Source: Candidatus Bathyarchaeota archaeon (GTDB lineage Archaea > Thermoproteota > Bathyarchaeia > Bathyarchaeales > DTEX01). Taken from it: 5,131 bases of DNA. The translations under genes were made by a program, and so were the position numbers. Positions 1-5,131 of the stretch are shown here, piece after piece. The notes under the pieces are model-generated. The model was not told the origin of the DNA. It ran no database searches and worked only from the letters and a program-made list of their open reading frames with translations. Each line of letters opens with the position of its first letter. Within the stretch, counting starts at the first letter, position 1. Location: contig PIYJ01000083.1 in NCBI GenBank assembly GCA_003601725.1, positions 1-5,131 of the forward strand, written 5' to 3'.

Positions 1-1
1 A

Positions 2-841
2 GCGTTTACGTTAGGATTCGCCGTCAAGATGGCTATTGTCCCATTACATATGTGGCTTCCAGACGCTCATGCAGAGGCTCCAGCTCCAATGTCAGCTCTT
101 CTAAGCGGAGTGATAATCGAGGCAGGTGCTTACGCTATACTGAGGATCTCGCTGAGAACGATCTTTCCATTGATCTCAGACATCTCGGTTAGCAGTCAAA
201 TTCTCTACGCTTTGTCGGTTCTCGGGGTGATTTCAGCCTTCTATGGGTCTCTAACTGCCCTAGCTGAGAATGATATAAAGAGGATAGTTGCATATTCAAG
301 CATAAGCCATATGGGATATGTCCTCTTCGGTTTATCTCTGTTTTCATCTGTAGAAGGAATAATAGGGGCGGTTCTTCACCTAGTGAATCACGCTGCGAGC
401 AAAGGACTTCTCTTCTTGAATGCGGGGGCAATCATGAAGCAGACTGGAATTCGAGATATAAGAGAGATGGGCGGATTAGCCTCTAAGATGCCTCTAACAG
501 CATTCTCAACAACAATAGCCTCATTCAGCATAGCGGGAATACCGTCCCTAGCATGTTTCATAAGCGAATTCTTCATGTTCATGGGAGGCTTTCAAGTCGG
601 AGGCAGCGACAGCTTCTACTATGCAACAACAGCCTCCATGATCATTGCAACGGTCTTCAGCTTAGCTTATGCCCTTAGATTAATCTGGAAAGTCTTCCTT
701 GAATCCCCAAAGATCAAAGAGGCCAGAGACCCGTCGCTTATAATGTCGATTCCCATGGTCTTTCTCTCATTGATCGTCATAATTCTAGGCGTCTGGTCTG
801 GCCCCCTCATACATCTCATAAGCTCAGCTGACTTTAGCTAA
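2..841 (+). CDS. NuoM/MrpD-type proton-translocating antiporter-like membrane subunit (5' end missing)
   Basis: This is the C-terminal part (279 codons) of an integral membrane subunit of the family shared by complex I NuoM/NuoN/NuoL, archaeal FpoM, Mrp antiporter MrpD and Mbh-type hydrogenase MbhH. Family members are usually about 480-510 residues, so roughly 200 N-terminal residues lie upstream of the window. The reading frame is open from base 2, so the in-frame ATG at 29 is internal. What is seen: the TM7 signature GFAVK...VPLHMWLPDAH, with the channel lysine at 26-28; the DIKRIVAYSSISHMGY segment; a histidine (389-391) and lysine (401-403) in NHAASKGLLFL; and a TM12 glutamate in ISEFF (566-568), as in NuoM. 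The position normally held by a TM8 lysine is glutamate (119-121). The protein ends in further hydrophobic segments. By family knowledge it moves H+ or Na+ across the membrane, driven by a redox module. It is the upstream partner of the antiporter-like gene that follows, with which it appears translationally coupled. NuoM, FpoM, MrpD and MbhH cannot be told apart from this fragment. Confidence 0.9.
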   Translation, partial: AFTLGFAVKMAIVPLHMWLPDAHAEAPAPMSALLSGVIIEAGAYAILRISLRTIFPLISDISVSSQILYALSVLGVISAFYGSLTALAENDIKRIVAYSSISHMGYVLFGLSLFSSVEGIIGAVLHLVNHAASKGLLFLNAGAIMKQTGIRDIREMGGLASKMPLTAFSTTIASFSIAGIPSLACFISEFFMFMGGFQVGGSDSFYYATTASMIIATVFSLAYALRLIWKVFLESPKIKEARDPSLIMSIPMVFLSLIVIILGVWSGPLIHLISSADFS

Positions 842-846
842 GGTGA
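840..846 (+). promoter_or_regulatory. Shine-Dalgarno AAGGTGA overlapping the upstream stop codon
   Basis: AAGGTGA is a strong match to the archaeal anti-Shine-Dalgarno and sits 8 nt before the ATG at 855. It overlaps the TAA (839-841) of the preceding gene, which suggests coupled translation of the two membrane subunits. It also decides the start: the GTG at 843 lies inside this site and has no ribosome-binding sequence of its own, so ATG 855 is preferred. Confidence 0.7.
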
Positions 847-854
847 AAAACTTG

Positions 855-2354
855 ATGGGACTTGACGCGTTGACGCCGAGTATTATTCTCTTCATCTTCG
901 CTCTGCTTACCGTCCCCACGCTCCGCATTATCCGGCGACACAAAAAAACGTACAGACCCCTACGTATCGTTTGGATTCTAGCGGTTTTCTTTTTAGTCAC
1001 AGTTGCTGTTGTACGCATCTGGATTAACTATTATGCTTCGGTGAGAGAAGACCCATTCAGTCAGGCATTTCTAATAAACAAAAATGACCCGTCCTTGTCT
1101 AGCTCGCTTCTGATAGATTCCGTCTCAACATACATGGCCGTGGTTTACCTCACGGCTGGATTGATCTCGGTTCTCTACAGCGTTCTCGCCCTCCGAGAGG
1201 ATGATCGCCTCTCTGAAAGATATCTTGCCTTGATGCTGATGGTTTTAGGAAGCATAATCGCAGCTACATTTTCAGGTGACCTCCTCACCCTCTTCATATT
1301 CTGGGAAGCATCAGCCGCAGGCTCCTGTCTGCTCATCACCTACAGAAAGAGCCCTGAATCAATAGAGGCATGCTTCAAGTATCTCGTCATGATCATAATG
1401 GCCTCCGGCTTCATAGTCTACGGCCTATCAGTAATCTACGGCCTCACTGGTTCGCTTAATTTCTGGGCTGTAAGGGAGGCTTTGATGCAGCTTCCAGATA
1501 AGAGGCTTTTGATAATGGCCTTCGCCTTTGTAGCTTGCGGGTATGCTATAGAAACTGCGATTGTTCCTTTTCACATGTGGCTTCCAGATGCCTACACAGC
1601 TGCCTCGCCGTCAGCTTCAGCCTTTCTATCCGCCATCGTTGATCAGGCGAGCTACTATGTCCTCATGAGGGTTCTCATATACATATTAACTCCGCCGTTG
1701 ATTCTTAACTGGCCCTTGGCATTAGCTGTATTTTCAGCGTTGACGATGACCATCGGCAATCTTTTCGCTTTGGCTCAGACAAACGTGAAACGTATGATAT
1801 CCTACGTATGCATAGCTGATATAGGCTACAATCTTATTGCTATAACCAGCGTTACACCGCTCGGCGTAATGGGAAACCTCTTCTTCTTTTTTGTCGGCGG
1901 CATGACGACTGCCTTAGCGTTCATGGCGGTTGGCGTTCTGAATGCTCTCGGCCTTAAAAAGCTAAATGATTTCTCAGGTGTGGGACGTAAATTCCCATTG
2001 ACAAGTCTATCTTTAGTCATTGCTGTCTGTTCATTCTCTGGGATTCCGCCATTCGCAGGCTTCATGAGCAAATACATGGTCTTTACCGCCGCTATTGAGG
2101 GGGGAATGAGCTGGTTAGCTGTAATAGGCGTTTTGAACTCATTGCTTCAGACTGGCTACTTATTGAGGCTTGTGCATTACATGTATGCCAGGCCGATGAG
2201 ACGAAGATTTGATGAAACTATGAAGGAATCAAGGACTCTGTTAATCCCGATTTTTGTGCTTGTCTTTCTCATAGTGCTTATAGGCATATACCCGTCAATC
2301 GTCTTATCCATGATTTATCCTGCAGCTCAGCAGTTAGATCTACTTTTACCTTAG
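855..2354 (+). CDS. second antiporter-like membrane subunit (NuoN/FpoN/MrpD family), divergent channel residues
   Basis: This is a full-length 499-residue polytopic membrane protein of the proton-conducting transporter family (NuoL/M/N, MrpA/D), normal in length for the family. Seen: N-terminal hydrophobic helices and a basic loop; LLIDSVSTYMAVVY (about 85-98); the TM5 FIFWEA motif with Glu151; the TM7 signature VPFHMWLPDAY (about 237-247); NVKRMISYVCIADIGY (about 310-325); and SGIPPFAGFMSKY with Lys406 in TM12. Several polar residues expected in the ion channel are absent. The TM7 lysine is Glu233 (bases 1551-1553), the TM8 lysine is Gln264 (1644-1646), and the TM10-11 His/Lys segment reads FFFFVGGMTTALAF. 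The gene starts 13 nt after its upstream partner ends, so both belong to one operon and probably one complex I-like, Fpo-like or Mrp/Mbh-type complex. A start at GTG 843 would add four residues (MKNL) but is less well supported. Family membership is firm. Which complex it serves, and whether it still conducts ions in the usual way, is inferred. Confidence 0.88.
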   Translation: MGLDALTPSIILFIFALLTVPTLRIIRRHKKTYRPLRIVWILAVFFLVTVAVVRIWINYYASVREDPFSQAFLINKNDPSLSSSLLIDSVSTYMAVVYLTAGLISVLYSVLALREDDRLSERYLALMLMVLGSIIAATFSGDLLTLFIFWEASAAGSCLLITYRKSPESIEACFKYLVMIIMASGFIVYGLSVIYGLTGSLNFWAVREALMQLPDKRLLIMAFAFVACGYAIETAIVPFHMWLPDAYTAASPSASAFLSAIVDQASYYVLMRVLIYILTPPLILNWPLALAVFSALTMTIGNLFALAQTNVKRMISYVCIADIGYNLIAITSVTPLGVMGNLFFFFVGGMTTALAFMAVGVLNALGLKKLNDFSGVGRKFPLTSLSLVIAVCSFSGIPPFAGFMSKYMVFTAAIEGGMSWLAVIGVLNSLLQTGYLLRLVHYMYARPMRRRFDETMKESRTLLIPIFVLVFLIVLIGIYPSIVLSMIYPAAQQLDLLLP

Positions 2355-2363
2355 AGAAGAAAG

Positions 2364-2380
2364 GAACGGTATAAATAATG
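2364..2380 (+). promoter_or_regulatory. candidate archaeal promoter (TATA-like box) for the FrhB-CBS gene
   Basis: The gap of 87 bases between the membrane-subunit operon and the FrhB-like gene contains TATAAATA at 2370-2377. If it is a TATA box, transcription would start about 25 nt downstream, near 2398-2402, leaving a leader of about 40 nt with a Shine-Dalgarno. This suggests the FrhB-like gene can be transcribed independently of the membrane subunits. No clear poly-T terminator separates the two, so read-through is also possible. Judged by eye only. Confidence 0.45.
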
Positions 2381-2391
2381 TTAAGCTCCAT

Positions 2392-2411
2392 TTCTACTTG
2401 TATTTGTAGAA
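2392..2411 (+). repeat. 6-bp perfect inverted repeat around the predicted transcription start
   Basis: TTCTAC (2392-2397) and GTAGAA (2406-2411) are perfect reverse complements separated by 8 nt. The repeat lies just downstream of the TATA-like box, where transcription of the FrhB-like gene would begin, so it could be an operator or a 5' leader hairpin. No T-run follows, so it does not look like a terminator. A 6-bp match can arise by chance. Confidence 0.3.
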
Positions 2412-2424
2412 CCGTCACATAGAT

Positions 2425-2431
2425 GGGGGAG
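2425..2431 (+). promoter_or_regulatory. Shine-Dalgarno GGGGGAG for the FrhB-CBS gene
   Basis: GGAG at 2428-2431, within a G-rich run, can pair with the CUCC of archaeal 16S rRNA. It sits 10 nt before ATG 2442, slightly far but usable. It supports ATG 2442 as the start; the ATG at 2423 is out of frame. Confidence 0.5.
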
Positions 2432-2441
2432 TTGCATATTC

Positions 2442-3959
2442 ATGTCTAAAAAAAGAGAGCTTATAGCATTCAATGAACTTAATGAGATCATCATAAAACA
2501 GGGATTCTGCACATTATGTGGAGCATGCGAAGCAGCCTGCCCCGTTCACGCTATAAGGATAATGAACCATGAGATTCAATATTATGATTGTTCAGAATTC
2601 CTCGATTTATGCCCAATCTGTTATGATATATGTCCCCACACCGAGCCGTTATTGCTGGAGACAATGAAGTTTGTAGCCGATGCGCCGCATAGAAGAGATG
2701 CGCTTGGATATTATCGGGAAATACTCCTCGCACAGTCAACTGATCCGGAGCTTAGAAAGCTAAGTCACAGCGGAGGAGTTGTAACAGCGATTCTAACTCA
2801 AGCTTTGCAGGACGGAACGATTGACAGCGCGATAGTATCCGAAGCGGAACCATACGAACCTTTGAAACTTAAGCCCCAAATAAGCTTGGTTCCAGATGAT
2901 GTTCTCTCCGCGGTTGACAGTAAATTTTCAGCATCATCTGTTGCAAAGGCTTTCGGAAATGCTGTTCGAGAATATGGAAAGACTAGAATAGCTTTTGTCG
3001 GAGTTCCGCATCAAGTTCTCGCCATTCGGAAGCTCGAGGCGTGGGAACATAAAATCATGCAGAGTCTCGAATTAACGATTGGGCTGTTTTGTCTGTGGGT
3101 CTTCTCATTAAATAAGCTTCTCGACTATCTAGAAGAGAGCTTCAAAATTGAACATTCAGAAATAAAAAGAATGGATTTAACCGATAAATATATCGTTCAC
3201 TCACAGAACCGAAGCGTAAAGATACCTCTCGAAGAAGTGATGCCGCATATCCTAAACAAATGTAGAACATGCACTGATTTCACCGCGGAGCTTGCAGATA
3301 TCTCAGTAGGAGGCGCTTATCCACTCAGTGAATGGTCAATCGTGATTGTCCGAACGAAAAAGGGGCAGGAGGTCCTGAATAGAGCATTGGAAACCGGAGC
3401 GATAAGAGCTAGAAAGATAGAAAAGGAAAGTGAAGTCTTTGCGCATTTGCTGTCCCTAGCTGTGCGTAAAAAGAAGATAGCTCTCGAAGAAGTTAGGAAA
3501 TTGAAACGTAAGGGACTATCGATTCCTCCTATTAATCATACGTTAACCTTTTTGCCAAGCGAAAAATTCCTCATGGCTGATAAAAAGATCGAAGATGTGA
3601 TGAGCCGAGACCTGATAACGGTTACTCCTGAAACCAGCATAGCTCAACTTTTAGAAATCATGGCCACGCATCATCACATGGGATATCCAGTTGTCGATGA
3701 GAAGGAAGAGCTGATAGGCGTAGTGACATTTGAAGATATCATGAATATTTCCAGGGAAGAGAGAGAAAAGATTTCAGTTAGAGATGTCGCTAAAAAGAAA
3801 CTGGTCACCGCATATCCGGATGACTCCGTGCTTGAAGCCTTTGAAAAGATGAATGCACATGATATTGGACGTATCCTCATAGTGGACCGCCAGAACCCCA
3901 AAAGGCTACTCGGCATCATCACCCGATCGGATATTATTCATGCTCTCAGAAGAATCTAA
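2442..3959 (+). CDS. FrhB/FpoF-family iron-sulfur flavoprotein fused to a C-terminal CBS-domain pair
   Basis: This is a 505-residue soluble protein with three modules. Residues 20-70 are ferredoxin-like: Cys23, 26, 29 and 33 form CxxCGxCxxxCP, and Cys50, 57, 60 and 64 form a second, irregularly spaced set (CPICYDICP), enough for two [4Fe-4S] clusters. Residues about 90-335 form the FrhB/FdhB_N plus FrhB/FdhB_C core, with SHSGGVVTAIL (108-117, flavin region), VGVPHQVLAIRK (186-197), IGLFCLW (213-219) and CRTCTDFTAELADISVGG (274-291). Residues about 380-505 are two CBS motifs, each with the ribose-binding T-x-x-D (Thr429/Asp432, Thr494/Asp497). Known relatives include FrhB, FpoF, FdhB and F420-dependent sulfite and glutamate enzymes, which use FAD to pass electrons between coenzyme F420 and Fe-S centres. 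The CBS tail is not part of the usual architecture and points to control by adenine nucleotides (inference). Histidine replaces the usual cysteine of the GxPC motif at residue 190. The gene lies 87 bp after the antiporter-like subunits, so it may be the electron-input subunit of that complex, like FpoF. Its actual substrate is not shown. Confidence 0.85.
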   Translation: MSKKRELIAFNELNEIIIKQGFCTLCGACEAACPVHAIRIMNHEIQYYDCSEFLDLCPICYDICPHTEPLLLETMKFVADAPHRRDALGYYREILLAQSTDPELRKLSHSGGVVTAILTQALQDGTIDSAIVSEAEPYEPLKLKPQISLVPDDVLSAVDSKFSASSVAKAFGNAVREYGKTRIAFVGVPHQVLAIRKLEAWEHKIMQSLELTIGLFCLWVFSLNKLLDYLEESFKIEHSEIKRMDLTDKYIVHSQNRSVKIPLEEVMPHILNKCRTCTDFTAELADISVGGAYPLSEWSIVIVRTKKGQEVLNRALETGAIRARKIEKESEVFAHLLSLAVRKKKIALEEVRKLKRKGLSIPPINHTLTFLPSEKFLMADKKIEDVMSRDLITVTPETSIAQLLEIMATHHHMGYPVVDEKEELIGVVTFEDIMNISREEREKISVRDVAKKKLVTAYPDDSVLEAFEKMNAHDIGRILIVDRQNPKRLLGIITRSDIIHALRRI

Positions 3960-3970
3960 CAACGGAAGGA

Positions 3971-4000
3971 TTATTATAATTCCCAAATTTATTATTTTAA
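3971..4000 (+). promoter_or_regulatory. AT-rich intergenic stretch: possible promoter of the nicotinate phosphoribosyltransferase gene and/or termination region
   Basis: The 93-bp gap holds TTATTATAAT (3971-3980) and AAATTTATTATTTTAA (3985-4000). Either could be a TATA element, giving a start near 4000-4018 and a leader of 35-50 nt. The second also contains short T-runs of the kind that can end archaeal transcription of the preceding gene. The two roles cannot be separated by eye, and no stem-loop is evident. Confidence 0.35.
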
Positions 4001-4042
4001 GTATCACTCAAATCAGATTCCTCAAAATGATTATTCAATGTC

Positions 4043-4047
4043 GGTGA
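4043..4047 (+). promoter_or_regulatory. Shine-Dalgarno GGTGA deciding the start of the next gene
   Basis: GGTGA lies 5 nt before ATG 4053, a good archaeal ribosome-binding site. The in-frame ATG at 4038 lies upstream of this site and has no comparable Shine-Dalgarno, so 4053 is preferred. Confidence 0.6.
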
Positions 4048-4052
4048 ATAAG

Positions 4053-5131
4053 ATGCGGATTTTTCATTACGCAAACGATGAAGAAATAAAGAATGGAAAG
4101 ACAACAGACATATACTTCGTAAGAACAAAACAGATTCTAAAAGCAAAAAAGATGGAGAAGATAAAAGTCGTCGCTGAAGTAACCGTTGGAGGCCTACCTG
4201 AAGGATGGTCTTGGGGAGTTCTCTGCGGAATCGAAGAAGTCGCGCATCTCTTTGAAGGACACCCCGTCAACGTGTATGCAATGCCTGAAGGAACAATCTT
4301 CTTCCCCCATGACAGCCGAGGCTTCAGGGAACCTGTAATCTTCATCGAAGGCCCCTACGGTGACTTCTGCATCTTAGAGACGCCGATGTTAGGATTAATA
4401 TGTCAAGCCTCAGGCGTAGCTACGCAGTCGGCGAGAATCAAAAAGGTTGCGGGAGACAAACTTGTCTTAGCCTTTGGGATACGTAGGATGCATCCAGCCA
4501 TAGCTCCCATGCTTGACAGAGCCTCATACATAGGAGGCCTTGACGGGGTCTCCAGCTTAATAGGCGCTGAGACTATCGGAATTAAACCCAGCGGAACGAT
4601 GCCTCATGCCCTTATCATTGTGATGAGAAGCCAAACAAAGGCTTGGAAAGCATTCGATGAGATTATGCCCCCTGAAGTTCCCAGAGTCTGTTTAGTAGAC
4701 ACCTATCTGGATGAGAAGGTTGAGGCCTTGATGGCGGCTGATCTGTTGAAAGATCGTCTTGCCGCTGTTCGATTGGATACGCCTAAATCTAGAAAGGGAG
4801 ACTTCGCAGAGATCGTTAGGGAGGTAAGATGGGAACTTGACGTGAGAGGATATAAGCATGTTAAAATCTTTGTTTCGGGAGGACTGAATGAAGAATCTGT
4901 TAAGGAATTGAGTGAGGCCGGTGCAGAGGCATTCGGCGTCGGAACATTCATCAGTAATGCGCCTACCATTGACTTTGCTATGGACATAGTTGAAGTCGAA
5001 GGGGAGCTTGCGGCTAAGCGGGGGAAATTAAGTGGTAAAAAGCAGGTTTGGCGATGTCCTTCTTGTCTCGAAGATGTTGTGTTACCCTTCTCTGCATCTT
5101 CTCCGAAGTGTCCGAGATGTGGTGGAAAAAC
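4053..5131 (+). CDS. pncB: nicotinate phosphoribosyltransferase, archaeal type (3' end missing)
   Basis: The frame stays open for 359 codons to the window edge. It encodes the enzyme that joins nicotinate to PRPP to form nicotinate mononucleotide and pyrophosphate, with ATP hydrolysis usually coupled, in the Preiss-Handler route to NAD. Seen: the N-terminal TDIYFVRT (18-25) with the family tyrosine; ETPMLGLICQASGVAT (109-124); the FGIRRMHP motif (141-148); PSGTMPH (179-185), whose His185 matches the histidine phosphorylated in this family; VDTYLDE (215-221); VRLDT (239-243); VSGGLNEE (274-281); and GVGT (295-298) for phosphate binding. The tail has CPSC (335-338) and CPRCGG (353-358), a four-cysteine zinc knuckle like that of the Thermoplasma acidophilum enzyme, which has about 390 residues. 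Some 30 residues are therefore probably missing beyond the window. An alternative start at 4038 would add MSVNK. The gene has its own Shine-Dalgarno and an AT-rich upstream region, so it is probably transcribed separately from the redox genes. The related quinolinate phosphoribosyltransferase is less likely because of the length, the RRMHP motif and the zinc tail. Confidence 0.9.
   Translation, partial: MRIFHYANDEEIKNGKTTDIYFVRTKQILKAKKMEKIKVVAEVTVGGLPEGWSWGVLCGIEEVAHLFEGHPVNVYAMPEGTIFFPHDSRGFREPVIFIEGPYGDFCILETPMLGLICQASGVATQSARIKKVAGDKLVLAFGIRRMHPAIAPMLDRASYIGGLDGVSSLIGAETIGIKPSGTMPHALIIVMRSQTKAWKAFDEIMPPEVPRVCLVDTYLDEKVEALMAADLLKDRLAAVRLDTPKSRKGDFAEIVREVRWELDVRGYKHVKIFVSGGLNEESVKELSEAGAEAFGVGTFISNAPTIDFAMDIVEVEGELAAKRGKLSGKKQVWRCPSCLEDVVLPFSASSPKCPRCGGK

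Noticed and set aside
29..31. ATG at 29 as a true start of the first gene
   Set aside because: The frame is open back to base 2, and the residues before it (GFAVK) are part of the conserved TM7 motif, so it is an internal methionine.
843..854. GTG start at 843 for the second antiporter-like gene
   Set aside because: The GTG lies inside the AAGGTGA Shine-Dalgarno and has no ribosome-binding site of its own; ATG 855 is correctly spaced from that site.
32..1602. Similar sequence around VPxHMWLPDA in both membrane genes, considered as a DNA repeat
   Set aside because: It reflects the shared TM7 protein motif of paralogues; the flanking DNA is not repeated.
189..2077. Minus-strand open frames within the two membrane-subunit genes (189-431, 388-582, 824-1018, 1826-2077)
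   Set aside because: They are antisense shadows of well-supported genes, with no motif and no convincing ribosome-binding site.
2366..2415. ACGGT (2366-2370) and ACCGT (2411-2415) inverted repeat
   Set aside because: Only 5 bp with a 40-nt spacer, which is expected by chance.
2551..3922. Minus-strand open frames at 2551-2739 and 3674-3922
   Set aside because: Both lie antisense to conserved Fe-S and CBS coding sequence and have no family resemblance.
4038..4052. ATG start at 4038 for the nicotinate phosphoribosyltransferase
   Set aside because: It lies upstream of GGTGA (4043-4047), which is well placed for ATG 4053; family proteins also begin near the MRIFHYAN-like segment.
4067..4987. 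Minus-strand open frames at 4067-4345 and 4703-4987
   Set aside because: They lie opposite the strongly supported nicotinate phosphoribosyltransferase, have low-complexity Ser/Pro-rich translations and no recognisable motif.

Overview
The window looks like a piece of an archaeal chromosome, probably from an uncultured anaerobic lineage. All genes lie on the + strand. The evidence for Archaea is fourfold: AGGTGA/GGTGA-type Shine-Dalgarno sequences; TATA-like boxes instead of bacterial -35/-10 pairs; an archaeal-type nicotinate phosphoribosyltransferase with a C-terminal zinc-knuckle-like tail; and an FrhB-family (F420-dependent oxidoreductase) protein carrying a CBS pair. A Bathyarchaeia-like or other Thermoproteota/Methanobacteriota-type host is plausible, but the sequence alone does not settle it.

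Layout. Positions 2-841 are the 3' part of a NuoM/MrpD-type proton-channel (antiporter-like) membrane subunit. It is followed almost directly by a second, divergent antiporter-like subunit (855-2354), whose Shine-Dalgarno overlaps the first gene's stop codon. These two look like the end of an operon for a complex I-like, Fpo-like or Mrp/Mbh-type membrane complex. An 87-bp gap with a TATA-like box and a small hairpin leads to a 505-residue soluble iron-sulfur flavoprotein of the FrhB/FdhB/FpoF family (2442-3959). That protein has an N-terminal two-cluster ferredoxin-like region and, unusually, a C-terminal pair of CBS domains. A 93-bp AT-rich gap then leads to a nicotinate phosphoribosyltransferase (4053 to beyond 5131), truncated by the window edge within its zinc-binding tail.

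How the genes may work together. The membrane subunits would couple electron transfer to H+ or Na+ translocation. The FrhB-like protein is the type of subunit that passes electrons between reduced F420 (or a similar carrier) and ferredoxin or Fe-S acceptors, as FpoF does for the Fpo complex. Its CBS pair keeps the ribose-binding T-x-x-D motifs and could make electron entry responsive to adenine nucleotides. The nicotinate phosphoribosyltransferase makes nicotinate mononucleotide for NAD synthesis, and its link to the rest may be only positional. The most interesting points are the FrhB-CBS fusion beside a putative ion pump, and the loss of several normally essential channel residues in the second antiporter-like subunit.

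I see no tRNA, rRNA, CRISPR array, insertion sequence or long repeat. No stretch over 300 bases lacks a gene.
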